Assembly (NCBI GenBank): GCA_903907865.1 | Contig: CAIVPR010000099.1 | Span: 60,194 to 124,193, forward strand | Reading direction: 5' to 3' | DNA from: an uncultured Acidobacteriia bacterium | GTDB lineage: Bacteria > Acidobacteriota > Terriglobia > Bryobacterales > Bryobacteraceae | DNA: 64,000 nucleotides | Part shown: positions 52,121 through 61,632 of the stretch, one piece after another | Numbering within the stretch: position 1 is the first letter of the stretch | Layout: each line of letters starts with the position of its first letter | Position numbers and translations under genes: made by a program | Notes under the pieces: generated by a model | What the model saw: the letters and a program-made list of their open reading frames with translations, nothing else | What the model was told of the DNA's origin: nothing | Database searches by the model: none

Positions 52121-55102
52121 ATGACATCCAACCGTTCACTATCCGTTTTTGCAGTGGCTGCGCTCTGTTCGGCCTCGTCAGTGTTCGCCCAGACAACCGG
52201 TGCAACCTTCGGGACTGTGATTTCGTTGGGTGCCACACCGTCAGACATGGTGCTGGACGAATCGCGGGGCAAAATATATCTGGTCAACACCGCAGCCAGC
52301 CGCGTCGACATCCTCAGCACATCCGGCAACGCGGTGGTCGGCAACTTCGCCGTCGGCACGTCACCGCTGTCGGCGGCGATGTCGATGGACAACGCGTACC
52401 TGTACGTCACCAACGGTGGCAGCCTCAGCCTCAGCGTGATCGACCTGACGCAGGGCAAGGTGGTGAAGACAGTGACACTGCCGGCAGCGCCGCAGGGGGT
52501 CGAAGTGGGAGCGGACGGCCTCGCCTTGGTGAGCACGCTCGGCACTACCGGTGGGGCAAACACCCTGATGGCTTTCGACTTCACCCAGCCGGACGGAAGC
52601 CCGAACCAGTTGATCGCCATTGCCACGCCGCCGTCACCGACCACGCCATCCCCCCTCCCTGGACAGACCTTGACCCGTCCCGATGTCGCCTTCACCGGTC
52701 GCTTGGTCCGAACACCCGACGGCTCGTACATTATCGGCATCAACACCCCGACTGCGGCCCCGACCACCACCTACATGTTCGTATACGAGGTGGCCTCCCA
52801 CACGATCCTGCGCAGCCGCAACGTGACAGGCCAATCGACCGTACTCGCAATGTCGCCCGACGGCTCGCGTTTCATGGCGGGCTACACCCTGTATGACGTT
52901 TCGACACTCTCGATCCTCGGCCAGATGAACGTTGCGAACGCTCCGTTCCCGGTTGGCACTACGTCCACCACCACTTTCAGCTCGCGTCAGAACCTGGGCG
53001 GCAGCGTGTTTTCCCGCGACGGCAAGACGATCTACGGTGCGTTCAACGTTGCCCCCTTCACCACCCCGCAACCGCCTTCGAATTCATCGACCCTGCTGCT
53101 GAGCGATTCACTGAACCTCGGCATCCAACTGGGGATCAAGATGCCGGAAAGCATCGTGTCGAAGATGGTCATGTCTTCGGATGGCTCGAACGCCTGGAGC
53201 TTGTCGCTTTCGGGCTTGGTCTACCTGCCACTCTCAACGCTCTACAAGTACCCGATCCTGATGCCGTCCGCGACGCAGGTGTTCCTCTCGCAGAACCCCT
53301 GCAATCCGGGGCTGGCGCAGGGCACGGTGACGATGAACAACCTCGGTGCCGGCAAGCTGACGTTCGCCATCACGACGATATCGTCGGCGCTGGTGACATC
53401 GGTGACGACCGGGGTGGCACCTTCCACCGTGACATTCACTATGGAGCCGGGCCGCTTGAACGTGGTCCGGCAGCCGGGCACCAATTTGACGACTGGCGGC
53501 GCGACGCTGCAGGGTCAGTCCCTCGACGTTTCCATGGCGTCCCCGGAAGCGATCAACATCCCGCCCGTGGTCCGGGTCTACATGAACTACCGGCAGTCCG
53601 ACATGCGCGGTCTGATTTTCCCGATCCCGGTCACGGCCAATAATTCGCCCAACGCCAATATCATCAACGCGACCACCGGCCTGATCGCCGGGGACCAGGG
53701 CTTGCAGGATATCGTTCTCGACCAAAACCGCAACCGGGTCTACATCACCAACGCGGGCTACAACCGGATCGAAGTCTTCGATACCGTCAACCAGGTCTTC
53801 CTGCCGCCAATTGCGGTCGGCCAGTTGCCGCACCAGATGGCCCTCAGTACGGACGGCAACACGCTGTACGTGGCCAACACCGGCGGCGAGTTGATCGACA
53901 TGGTGGATTTGACCATCAATCGCGACGTGGGGCACATCAGCTTCCCGCCGATTCCGCGACAGGCTGCGGGCCAGACCGCGGCGCTACTTTATCCGCAGGC
54001 GATGGCGGTCGGCAACGCCGGTCTTGAATTCGTGCTCTCGAACGGAACCCAGTGGAAGGTAGTCTCGGGCACGGCGATTCCGCGCCCGGCCGACACCGCC
54101 ACCCGCAACGCGGCGAATACAAACAACACTCTGACCACTCCCGTAACAATGCTGGCCTCGCCCGACTACACGAGGATCGTCACCCTTGGCGGCAACGGCA
54201 CCGGCTATCTTTACGACGCCGCGTCGGACACGTATCTTTCGCAGGCTTCATTGTTCCCGGCCCCGATCCAGAGCTTTTTCGGACCCTTGGCTGCGGGTCC
54301 CGCCCAGAGCTGGTACGGGTTTGGCGGCCTTTACACCAACGCGTCGTTGTCGATACTCGGTGGGGCAGCCACGCCATCGGCCTCCACCGGCGCGCAGCGG
54401 AATGTGGTCGCCTTGGCCCCCTATGACAGCACCAGCTTCGTGCGCCTCACAACTCCGGTTCGTGCGAACATCACCGCCACGGCGACGACCGACTCGCGGC
54501 CCACACTGGAACTGGTGAACATCGGCATCAACACGACCCGCCTCTTGGCCGTCGCGCCCGAGAATCTGCGGTTCACGCTCTTCGGCACCACCCGCTTCAA
54601 CGTCCAGCCGCGGTCGATGGTGATTGACAGCAACAACGTCGCCTACATCATCAGCATTTCGGGCCTGAGCGTGGTGCCACTAACCCCGAACGGAGTGCAG
54701 ACGCCGGCCATCGCCAGCGGCGCGCGCGCGATCGTGAACACGGCGGATGGTTCCACGAACCTGAAGATCGGCGGGGTGATCAACATCAACGGGACCAATT
54801 TGGCGACCAGTTCGACGGCCCAGACCCTGCCGCCACCCACCGTGCTGGGCGGAAGCTGCGTTACCTTCAACGATGTGGCGCTGCCGCTGCTTTCCGCTTC
54901 CGGTGGAACGATCCAAGCGCAAATCCCGCCGACAGTGACGCCCGGTACGAACGTGGTCCAGGTGCGGTCGTTGGCTACCGGCCAGCAAAGCACGTCGGTG
55001 GTAGTGACCGTGCAGGCACCGTCGGGAAGCGGCGGGTCGAACAACAGCACATCGCCGTCGCTGGGACAGGGACGGAACAGCCTTCCCGTGGCCCCGAAAT
55101 AG
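52121..55102 (+). CDS. Secreted YVTN beta-propeller protein with C-terminal TIGR03437/IPT-like domain
   Basis: About 993 residues from the ATG at 52121, which starts a signal peptide (MTSNRSLSVFAVAALCSASSVFAQ); a TTG at 52097 is the upstream alternative. The body has many YVTN-type blades: YLYVTNGGSLSLSVIDLTQGK, IYLVNTAASRVDIL, NRVYITNAGYNRIEVFD and TLYVANTGGELIDMVDL. The C-terminal 120 residues (INGTNLA, PPPTVLGGSCVTFNDVALPL, QIPPTVTPGTNVVQVRS) form an IPT/TIGR03437-like domain as in the subtilase at 12574. A perfect TATAAT at 52092-52097 lies 24 bases before the ATG. Probable surface-exposed structural or binding protein; no enzyme motif. Confidence 0.85.
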   Translation: MTSNRSLSVFAVAALCSASSVFAQTTGATFGTVISLGATPSDMVLDESRGKIYLVNTAASRVDILSTSGNAVVGNFAVGTSPLSAAMSMDNAYLYVTNGGSLSLSVIDLTQGKVVKTVTLPAAPQGVEVGADGLALVSTLGTTGGANTLMAFDFTQPDGSPNQLIAIATPPSPTTPSPLPGQTLTRPDVAFTGRLVRTPDGSYIIGINTPTAAPTTTYMFVYEVASHTILRSRNVTGQSTVLAMSPDGSRFMAGYTLYDVSTLSILGQMNVANAPFPVGTTSTTTFSSRQNLGGSVFSRDGKTIYGAFNVAPFTTPQPPSNSSTLLLSDSLNLGIQLGIKMPESIVSKMVMSSDGSNAWSLSLSGLVYLPLSTLYKYPILMPSATQVFLSQNPCNPGLAQGTVTMNNLGAGKLTFAITTISSALVTSVTTGVAPSTVTFTMEPGRLNVVRQPGTNLTTGGATLQGQSLDVSMASPEAINIPPVVRVYMNYRQSDMRGLIFPIPVTANNSPNANIINATTGLIAGDQGLQDIVLDQNRNRVYITNAGYNRIEVFDTVNQVFLPPIAVGQLPHQMALSTDGNTLYVANTGGELIDMVDLTINRDVGHISFPPIPRQAAGQTAALLYPQAMAVGNAGLEFVLSNGTQWKVVSGTAIPRPADTATRNAANTNNTLTTPVTMLASPDYTRIVTLGGNGTGYLYDAASDTYLSQASLFPAPIQSFFGPLAAGPAQSWYGFGGLYTNASLSILGGAATPSASTGAQRNVVALAPYDSTSFVRLTTPVRANITATATTDSRPTLELVNIGINTTRLLAVAPENLRFTLFGTTRFNVQPRSMVIDSNNVAYIISISGLSVVPLTPNGVQTPAIASGARAIVNTADGSTNLKIGGVININGTNLATSSTAQTLPPPTVLGGSCVTFNDVALPLLSASGGTIQAQIPPTVTPGTNVVQVRSLATGQQSTSVVVTVQAPSGSGGSNNSTSPSLGQGRNSLPVAPK

Positions 55103-55134
55103 GCGAATTGCTACAATGGTGTTGTCACCAGCGA

Positions 55135-55209
55135 GCGGGAGTAACTCAATGGTAGAGTCACAGCCTTCCAAGCTGTTGGTTGCGAGTTCGATCCTCGTCT
55201 CCCGCTCCA
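55135..55209 (+). tRNA. tRNA-Gly (anticodon TCC)
   Basis: Full cloverleaf: acceptor GCGGGAG/CTCCCGC, D-stem ACTC/GAGT, anticodon stem ACAGC/GCTGT with loop CTTCCAA, T-stem GCGAG/CTCGT with loop TTCGATC, encoded CCA. Anticodon TCC reads GGA/GGG. TACAAT at 55112-55117 is a candidate -10 box. Confidence 0.95.
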
Positions 55210-55336
55210 AAATCCTCGCCCGCCCCCCGGTAACGACGGTCCCCCGGCATTGAATCAACGCTTCGGTTGCGACTCGCCTTTGCCAAGCCCCAAAATTTCC
55301 GCCGCCTCCACCTCCCGGTTAAGATAACAGGAACTG

Positions 55337-57370
55337 ATGCCACGCACCCGTACCGGATGGGACGCGTACCTCTACGCGCTCACCATCTTCGTTTCCGCAT
55401 TCCTGCTTTTCCAAGTCCAGCCGATCATCGCCAAGATGATCCTCCCATGGTTTGGAGGAACGTCCGCGGTGTGGAGCACTTGCATGCTCTTCTTCCAGTT
55501 GACGTTGCTCATGGGGTACCTGTATGCGCACCTCCTCCACCGGATGCCGAGCACCCGACAAGCCGTCGTCCATTCGGCACTGCTGGTGGCAAGCTTGATC
55601 GTGCTTCCGATCCTGCCCAACCCCGCGTGGAAGCCTGCCGAGGGCAGCAACCCGTCACTTCTGATCCTGGGCCTGCTGGCGGTCACGATTGGACTGCCCT
55701 ACATGATCCTGTCCGCCACGAGCCCCCTGCTGCAATCGTGGTACGCGGCGCGGTCTGGAGCGGTACCCTACCGGTTGTTCGCGCTGTCAAACCTCGCCTC
55801 GATGATGGCGCTGCTGACGTATCCGGTTTTGATCGAGCCCAATCTGTCTGTGCGGACGCAGAGCTATGTCTGGTCCACCCTGTATGTCTGCTTCGCGGTC
55901 GCATGCGTTGCAACGGCGTGGATGGCCGCGCGCACCCAGGTGTCGCCGACGTCGGAAGGGGGGGAACCCGAGGGTGCGGCCCCGACGGTCGGACTACGAC
56001 TGCTTTGGATCGGGTTGGCCGCCTGTGCGTCGACTCTTTTGCTTGCCGTTACGACGTTTCTCACCCAAGACATCGCGCCGATCCCATTCCTCTGGGTCCT
56101 GCCGTTGGCCGCATATCTGCTGAGCTTCATCGTCTGCTTCGAATCGCCCGGGCTCTACCATCGGGCGGTCTTCCTGCCGCTGCTGGTCCTATCCCTGTTT
56201 GGCCTCGCATACCTGCTAGCCCGCGACGCCGACTTCGGGATGAAGACGGAGATCGGTCTCGTGGCCGCAGCCTTCTTTGTCTGTTGTATGGTCTGCCATG
56301 GGGAGTTGGCCCGATTGAAGCCCCATCCGAGCCGGTTGACCGGTTTCTACGTCATGGTGTCGGTCGGCGGTGCGGTGGGCGGACTGTTCGCCGGACTGCT
56401 CGCGCCGCACGTCTTCAACTCCAACTACGAATACCCTGTGGCGCTGGTGGCTTGTGCGGCCCTGGCCGCCTGGGTTGTGGTCCGAGCCAGCCGCAACAGG
56501 ATTCTGCAAGCTACGCTGGCCGCCGCCGTGCTCGCCTATGCCTACAAGCTCGGCACGGTAACGCGCGCCCAAGTGACGGGTTACCGGGCGGTGGCGCGCA
56601 ACTTCTACGGGGAACTGCGGGTGGAAGACGTCCCGGCCCGTGACGAAGAACACGCGTATCGGACCCTGCTGCATGGAACTACCGACCACGGCGTGCAAAT
56701 GCTGGCCGCGAAATACCGGCGCACGCCGGTGGCGTATTTCTGCCCGGCGAGCGGGATCGGACGCGCGATGGCTGCAAGGCCCGCCGGAGCGCGTTGGCGC
56801 GTCGCGATACTCGGGCTCGGCGCGGGGGCGCTTGCACCCTACGGCCAAGCCGGAGACGTGATTCGGATTTACGAGATCAACCCGGTCGTGCTAGACCTCG
56901 CCAACAGCGATTTCACCTATCTGAAGGACACGCCGGCCAAGGTCGAGGTGTCGCTGGGGGACGGTCGACTGAGTTTGGAGCGCGAAACGGGCGGGCCGTT
57001 CGACATGCTGGTCGTCGACGCCTTCTCCGGAGATTCGGTACCCGTCCATCTGCTCACCAAGGAAGCCTTCGCGCTGTATTTCCAGCATCTGAAGCCCGGC
57101 GGGATGTTGGTGGCGAACATATCGAACGCGTACCTGAACTTGGAGCCGGTGATGGCGCAGGCCGCCAGCTACTTCGCCAAGCGCGGACTGATCTTCGACG
57201 TTTCGGTCAACAGCAAGGAGGTCCTTTGCTATTCCTCGACGTGGGCGGTGCTGGTCGACCCCGCCGGGGAGTTGCCGGAATCGCTGAGGACCGGCCGTCT
57301 AGCCAAGTCCCCGCCGGGCTTCCGCATGTGGACTGACGATTTCTCGAACATGTTCAGCGTCCTGTGGTGA
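55337..57370 (+). CDS. Membrane spermidine-synthase-like fusion protein
   Basis: A 677-residue protein. Residues 10-400 hold about ten membrane segments (LYALTIFVSAFLLFQVQPII, FFQLTLLMGYLYAHLLH, YRAVFLPLLVLSLFGLAYLL). The C-terminal part is a spermidine-synthase-type Rossmann domain: ILGLGAGALAPYGQAGD, YEINPVVLDLAN, VSLGDGRLSLE and DMLVVDAFSGDSVPVHLLTKEAF. These fusions are frequent in soil bacteria, and spermidine synthesis has not been shown for them. The putrescine-binding Asp residues cannot be confirmed. AGGAAC lies just before the ATG. The downstream binding-protein gene begins 45 bases later, probably with its own promoter. Confidence 0.88.
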   Translation: MPRTRTGWDAYLYALTIFVSAFLLFQVQPIIAKMILPWFGGTSAVWSTCMLFFQLTLLMGYLYAHLLHRMPSTRQAVVHSALLVASLIVLPILPNPAWKPAEGSNPSLLILGLLAVTIGLPYMILSATSPLLQSWYAARSGAVPYRLFALSNLASMMALLTYPVLIEPNLSVRTQSYVWSTLYVCFAVACVATAWMAARTQVSPTSEGGEPEGAAPTVGLRLLWIGLAACASTLLLAVTTFLTQDIAPIPFLWVLPLAAYLLSFIVCFESPGLYHRAVFLPLLVLSLFGLAYLLARDADFGMKTEIGLVAAAFFVCCMVCHGELARLKPHPSRLTGFYVMVSVGGAVGGLFAGLLAPHVFNSNYEYPVALVACAALAAWVVVRASRNRILQATLAAAVLAYAYKLGTVTRAQVTGYRAVARNFYGELRVEDVPARDEEHAYRTLLHGTTDHGVQMLAAKYRRTPVAYFCPASGIGRAMAARPAGARWRVAILGLGAGALAPYGQAGDVIRIYEINPVVLDLANSDFTYLKDTPAKVEVSLGDGRLSLERETGGPFDMLVVDAFSGDSVPVHLLTKEAFALYFQHLKPGGMLVANISNAYLNLEPVMAQAASYFAKRGLIFDVSVNSKEVLCYSSTWAVLVDPAGELPESLRTGRLAKSPPGFRMWTDDFSNMFSVLW

Positions 57371-57378
57371 TCGGCGGC

Positions 57379-57406
57379 TTGAGAACTGCAGGACTTCTTG
57401 TACAAT
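57379..57406 (+). promoter_or_regulatory. Candidate sigma70 promoter of ModA-like gene
   Basis: TTGAGA (57379-57384) and TACAAT (57401-57406) with a 16-base spacer. Transcription would start near 57413, only a few bases before the ATG at 57415, implying a leaderless or very short-leader mRNA. Confidence 0.5.
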
Positions 57407-57414
57407 CGAGGCCT

Positions 57415-58200
57415 ATGAAGCCTCGACGCAGCTCACTGCCGCGACTGGCGCTAGTAATTTTGGCCGTCCTGCTGGCCGCAATGCAGGCCCTTGGCGCGGA
57501 TCTGCACGTCCTCGTTTCCGGCGCGTTCACGGAGGCCTTTGACCGCTTGGCACCCCAATACGAAAAAGCAACCGGCCAGAGGATCGTCATAGGACACGGC
57601 GCCTCCATGGGAGGAGCGGCGGATTCGATTCCGAGCAGGCTCGACCGCAAAGAAACCGTCGATATCGTGATCCTTGCTGCGCCCGCGCTGGAGGATCTCA
57701 TCCGCAAGGGGCAGGTGGTGGCCGATAGCCGTATGGACCTCGTTCGCTCCAGCATCGGCATGGCGGTGCGTGCTGGAGCACCGAAACCCGATATCAGCAC
57801 TGTCGACGCTCTCAAGAAGACGCTGCTCGCCGCAAAATCGATCGCCTATTCGGAGAGCGCCAGCGGTGCCTATTTGGCAAATGAGCTCTTCCCGAGACTT
57901 GGACTCGCCGAGGCGCTGAAGGGCAAGGCAAGGCGGATTGTGGGCGAGAGGACCGGAACAGTTGTCGCGCGCGGCGAAGCTGAACTGGGCTTCCAGCAGG
58001 TGAGCGAGTTGCTGCCGATTCCGGGAATTGACTACGTGGGAAAGATCCCGGACGAGGTGCAACAGGTGACCGTATTTTCGGCGGGAATCGTGGACGGGTC
58101 GAAGGAGACCGTGGCCGCGTGGGCGCTCCTCAAGTTTCTGATATCGCCGGAAGCGCGGCCCTTCATTGCGAAGACCGGTCTGGACCCGGTTGCGCGTTAA
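57415..58200 (+). CDS. ModA-like periplasmic substrate-binding protein
   Basis: A 261-residue exported protein starting at the ATG at 57415 (signal ending MQALGA). The fold is that of molybdate/tungstate-type binding proteins: LHVLVSGAFTEAFDRLAPQYEKATG, IGHGASMGGAADSIPSRLDRKETVDIVI, IAYSESASGAYLANELFPRLGL, ELGFQQVSELL and ALLKFLISPEARPFIAKTGLDP. No permease or ATPase gene (modB, modC) is nearby, so it is an orphan; molybdate specificity is not certain. Its stop codon abuts the stop of the convergent DUF3052 gene with no spacing. Confidence 0.82.
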   Translation: MKPRRSSLPRLALVILAVLLAAMQALGADLHVLVSGAFTEAFDRLAPQYEKATGQRIVIGHGASMGGAADSIPSRLDRKETVDIVILAAPALEDLIRKGQVVADSRMDLVRSSIGMAVRAGAPKPDISTVDALKKTLLAAKSIAYSESASGAYLANELFPRLGLAEALKGKARRIVGERTGTVVARGEAELGFQQVSELLPIPGIDYVGKIPDEVQQVTVFSAGIVDGSKETVAAWALLKFLISPEARPFIAKTGLDPVAR

Positions 58201-58599
58201 CTAGGCTCTATCGGCCCTGCGAAAGACGAAGCGCATTGCAGAATGGGTCGCCGAGAAGCTGGCAACCTTGTTGTCGACAAGTCCCGCAGCCAAGCCGAAC
58301 TGCATCACGTGGGCCTGTGTGACGTGCTTGACCCCCTTGGGATAGACGACCCACAGCCCGCCAGCCGGTTTCAGGCACGCCTTCCCTTCTGTGATCCGCG
58401 CCAAGCCAGCCTGATCCTCGACACCGACGAGGACAACATCGCAATCGCATTCCAGACGGTCGGCAAAGCGGTTTTCCGTTCGGTCGGCGACTTGGTCGAG
58501 GAACAAGGGGTCGTCGATGCCGGTCCAGCAAACGCGGGCACCGGGCTTGACGCCGAGCTTGTCAATCAGGAGGCGGTGGGAGTAGTCTTTGTCGGGCAT
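58201..58599 (-). CDS. DUF3052-family protein
   Basis: A 132-residue cytosolic protein matching DUF3052: YSHRLLIDKLGVKPGARVCW at the start, a middle VVLVGVEDQAGL segment and PAGGLWVVYPKGVKHVTQAHVM near the end. The family is widespread in actinobacteria and acidobacteria; its function is unknown. GAAGGG lies 8 bases before the ATG. The first 34 bases lie inside the previous gene (58566-58751), giving an unusually large overlap. Confidence 0.82.
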   Translation of the reverse strand: MPDKDYSHRLLIDKLGVKPGARVCWTGIDDPLFLDQVADRTENRFADRLECDCDVVLVGVEDQAGLARITEGKACLKPAGGLWVVYPKGVKHVTQAHVMQFGLAAGLVDNKVASFSATHSAMRFVFRRADRA

Positions 58600-58751
58600 G
58601 GTTCAAACCCTTCGCAGCGTCGGACGGGCAGGTGCGGATACTTCGGATACTCCGGCTCTCGCAAGCCGCGTTCGCACAAGACGAAGACGGAGCCACGGTC
58701 GTTGTGGAGCTCACGCCGGTGCAGGCAAGTTTTGCACAGTCCTTGCGTCAA
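58566..58751 (-). CDS. Small cysteine-rich protein, putative zinc ribbon
   Basis: A 61-residue protein with the pattern LCKTCLHRRELHNDRGSVFV, LCERG and VRRCEGFEP. The spacing C-x2-C plus two later cysteines is that of a small metal-binding ribbon. Related short proteins of this layout occur in acidobacterial genomes, and function is unknown. It overlaps the upstream gene by 4 bases and the downstream DUF3052 gene by 34, which supports coupled translation and argues it is real despite its size. Confidence 0.7.
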   Translation of the reverse strand: MTQGLCKTCLHRRELHNDRGSVFVLCERGLREPEYPKYPHLPVRRCEGFEPCPTKTTPTAS

Positions 58752-59077
58752 CGGACCAGCTTGACCCGTTTGAAGAAGTACGCCGGGTAGGTCTGGGTGA
58801 CGACCGGCTTGGGCCCGTGCATCTGCCCGTTGTCGTGCTCCTCATTGCGGTAGATGTACGGCATGGTGGAGACCAGTTCCCAGCCTTGGTCCGAAAGCAT
58901 GTCGACCATGCCCTTGTCCACCTGCTGGTAGACTCCCGGCTGGGTCTCCCTCGGGTACAGGGCTGTGACTTCGAATTGGGTGCGTGACACGGGTTGCGGG
59001 GCTCGGATCGCCTGTCCCCAGACTAGGACCACTGCCAGCAAGAGTCCGCAAAGCGCCAACAGGCTGAAACGTCGCAT
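58748..59077 (-). CDS. Exported or membrane-anchored small protein, DUF4177-like
   Basis: A 109-residue protein started at the ATG at 59077, which has GGAGGAG 10 bases upstream. A TTG at 59158 would add 27 residues that do not look like signal sequence. The N-terminus (LLALCGLLLAVVLVWGQ) is a signal peptide or anchor. The rest, VTALYPRETQPGVYQQVDKGM and LSDQGWELVSTMP with a C-terminal FFKRVKL, fits the DUF4177-like pattern (GWELVSV). Function unknown. It is divergent from the PQQ dehydrogenase gene and heads a three-gene overlapping unit. Confidence 0.7.
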   Translation of the reverse strand: MRRFSLLALCGLLLAVVLVWGQAIRAPQPVSRTQFEVTALYPRETQPGVYQQVDKGMVDMLSDQGWELVSTMPYIYRNEEHDNGQMHGPKPVVTQTYPAYFFKRVKLVR

Positions 59078-59160
59078 GTGAATTCGGCTCCTCCATCGGT
59101 GACGATCCGGGGTCGTGCCGCGTGCAAGACCGACCATGATATAGCTAGCCGTAGACAAAC

Positions 59161-61272
59161 ATGTTCCGATTCGCGTTTCTCGCCTTCCCCGCCCTTCTGG
59201 CAGCCCAACAGACTCCCGGCCCGTTCACCGCCGCGCAAGCACAATCCGGTCGCGCAATCTACTTCGGCAACTGCGCGTCCTGCCACCTCCCCGACCTCTC
59301 GGGGCGGAATGAGGCCCCCCAGCTCTCCGGCAACAACTTCCTCTCGGCTTGGGGCGACCGTTCCCCCGCCGCGCTTGCCGACCTGATCCAGAAGACCATG
59401 CCCCCGGCCAACGCGGGCGGCATCACGTCCGAGGCGTCGCTTGCCATCGCGGCGTTCCTGCTCGAGGCCAACGGGGCGCAAGCCGGTCAGAACGCCTTAA
59501 CCGCCGCTGCCGCCGCGCCGATCCGGTCCATGGCGAACGGCCAGATGCCCGCCGCCCTGCGCGAGGCCCTGCTCGACCCCCGCACCGACCAGGCCGCCGT
59601 CACACAGATGGCCGTCCGGGCGACTGGGCTGACCGTCACCGGGACCGTCAAGAACTTCCACCCGCTTACCGCCGCCGAACTCCGCAATCCACTACCGGGC
59701 GATTGGCCCATGATCCGTCGGAACTATGAGGCTTGGAGCTACAGCCCGCTCGACGAGATCACCACAGCCAACGTCAAGGGACTGCGCTTGGCATGGGTAT
59801 GGTCGATGAACGACGGTGGGGCCAACCAGCCCACGCCGCTGGTGCACGACGGCGTCATCTACTTGGCTAACCCGTCGAACACGATCCAGGCGCTCGACGC
59901 CAAGACCGGCGAGTTGATCTGGGAGAACCGGATCGGGCCGGAGTCCTTGCGCGCGTACGGGGCCACCCGCACAATCGCGATGTATGGCGACAAGATCTTC
60001 CACACCTCCACGGACGGTAAACTGCATGCACTGGATGCCAAGACCGGACGCATCGTATGGACTTCGGCCCTGGGCGAGGGCCGAGGCTACTCCAATACCG
60101 CCGGACCGATGGTGGCCAACGGCAAGGTGATCACCGGCCTGACCGGCTGCGGGTCGTTCAAGAAGGAGAAGTGCTTCATCAGCGCGTGGGACACCGAAAC
60201 CGGCAAGCAGGTCTGGAAGTTCGAGACCATCGCCCGCGACGGCCAGCCCGGCGGCGAGAGCTGGGGAGCCATTCCGGAGCTGTTCCGGGCGGGCGGCGAC
60301 ACGTGGATCACCGGCAGCTTCGACCCCAATCTGAATACCCTGTACTGGGGCGTCTCGCAGGCCAAGCCGTGGATGCGGGTCAGCCGGGGGGCCAAGCCGG
60401 GCGACCGCGGGCTGTACACCAATTCCACCTTGGCGCTCGACGCCGACACGGGGAAGCTGAAGTGGTACTTCCAGCACGCGCCGGGCGAGTCGCTCGATCT
60501 GGACGAGGTCTTCGAGCGTGTTTTGATCGATGTGGACGGTCGTCCGTTGGTCTTCACGATCGGCAAGCCGGGCATCCTGTGGAAGCTGGACCGCAAGACG
60601 GGCCAATACCTCGGCCACAAGGAGACCGTATTCCAGAACGTGTTCTCGTCGATCGACCCCAAGACCGGTGAGCCCACATACCGGGCCGACATCCTGGAAC
60701 AAAAGATCGGCCAGTGGATTCAGGCCTGCCCCAGCACCGAGGGCGGCCACAACTGGCAGCCGATGAGCTACCACCCGGGCACGCAGCAGTTGGTGATCCC
60801 GCTGAGCCAGAGCTGTATGGAGATGGTGGGGCGGGCGGTGGAGTTCAAGGAGGGGTCGGGCGGCGGCGCGGGCAGCCGGCACTTCCTGGAGATGCCGGGC
60901 AAGAACGGGAAGATCGGCAAGCTGGCTGCGTACGACGTGCGGACGATGAAGGAGATGTGGTCGGTGGAGCAGCGGGCCCCGTTCCTGACCGGCGTGCTAT
61001 CGACGGCGGGCGGGCTGGCGTTCGTGGGCGATCTGGACCGCTATTTCAAGGCCTTCGACGTGAAGACGGGCAAGCAGGTGTGGAGCACGCGGCTGGGGAC
61101 GTCGGTGCAGGGGCATCCGGTGTCGTTTTCGGTTGGGGGAAAGCAGTATATCGCGGTGACGACCGGGTTGGGCGGGGGAAGTCCGAGGGATGTGCCGAAG
61201 GTGATTGCGCCGGAGATACATCATCCGGGTAACGGGAACGCGTTGTATGTGTTTGAGTTGGGGGAGAATTAG
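59161..61272 (+). CDS. PQQ-dependent dehydrogenase with N-terminal cytochrome c domain
   Basis: A 703-residue exported quinoprotein. After a signal peptide ([17 protein letters not shown]) comes a cytochrome c domain with haem site C38-AS-C41-H42 and distal Met in [10 protein letters not shown]. The eight-bladed PQQ domain begins near residue 180 ([17 protein letters not shown]) and shows W-motifs such as [31 protein letters not shown] and [18 protein letters not shown]. Alcohol or sugar oxidation in the periplasm, with electrons passing PQQ to haem c, is the family role. The haem domain is N-terminal, opposite to many quinohaemoprotein alcohol dehydrogenases. It has its own 83-base divergent promoter region. 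Confidence 0.92.
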   Translation: MFRFAFLAFPALLAAQQTPGPFTAAQAQSGRAIYFGNCASCHLPDLSGRNEAPQLSGNNFLSAWGDRSPAALADLIQKTMPPANAGGITSEASLAIAAFLLEANGAQAGQNALTAAAAAPIRSMANGQMPAALREALLDPRTDQAAVTQMAVRATGLTVTGTVKNFHPLTAAELRNPLPGDWPMIRRNYEAWSYSPLDEITTANVKGLRLAWVWSMNDGGANQPTPLVHDGVIYLANPSNTIQALDAKTGELIWENRIGPESLRAYGATRTIAMYGDKIFHTSTDGKLHALDAKTGRIVWTSALGEGRGYSNTAGPMVANGKVITGLTGCGSFKKEKCFISAWDTETGKQVWKFETIARDGQPGGESWGAIPELFRAGGDTWITGSFDPNLNTLYWGVSQAKPWMRVSRGAKPGDRGLYTNSTLALDADTGKLKWYFQHAPGESLDLDEVFERVLIDVDGRPLVFTIGKPGILWKLDRKTGQYLGHKETVFQNVFSSIDPKTGEPTYRADILEQKIGQWIQACPSTEGGHNWQPMSYHPGTQQLVIPLSQSCMEMVGRAVEFKEGSGGGAGSRHFLEMPGKNGKIGKLAAYDVRTMKEMWSVEQRAPFLTGVLSTAGGLAFVGDLDRYFKAFDVKTGKQVWSTRLGTSVQGHPVSFSVGGKQYIAVTTGLGGGSPRDVPKVIAPEIHHPGNGNALYVFELGEN

Positions 61273-61387
61273 GGGTTTAGCGATACCCCGAGTGGCGCAA
61301 AGACGATGACCTTCAGAACGCGTCCCGACAGCTAAGCAGCATTTGCCGCGTGGGAGTCCGTACAAGTCAGTTCCGGTCGCACAAGGG
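61273..61387. other. Intergenic stretch before the IS3-like element
   Basis: Between the PQQ dehydrogenase stop and the left IS end (115 bases) I see no gene and no clear terminator. The adjoining 245 bases (61388-61632), inside the element but after its transposase, contain only a 10-bp GC hairpin at 61563-61584 without a T-run. Confidence 0.5.
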
Positions 61388-61632
61388 TGGAGTGGACCCT
61401 TTGGCGGCGACAGCGAATTAACCCACAGCGTCCATTCAATGAAAATAGCTGGCCAGCGATGCGTTTTGATGCCACGATGGCCCTATCCGGCGAAACGGAG
61501 GCGGGCTCTGCTGGAGAGCAACCCGCCGAGGGATAGCCGGTGCGACTCATCGCGGACGATGGCGGGGGTGCCCCGGCACCCCCGGCATGCCGCCCGGCAT
61601 CGGACCGGTAGATCGTCCATGCCTGAAGAAAC

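Noticed and set aside
51223..52770. 515-residue minus-strand frame with DUF192 at its end
   Set aside because: Only the last ~125 residues match DUF192; the rest is antisense to the coiled-coil and YVTN genes.
61563..61584. Strong GC hairpin taken as a terminator of the PQQ dehydrogenase gene
   Set aside because: It lies almost 300 bases downstream, inside the IS end, and has no T-run on either side.
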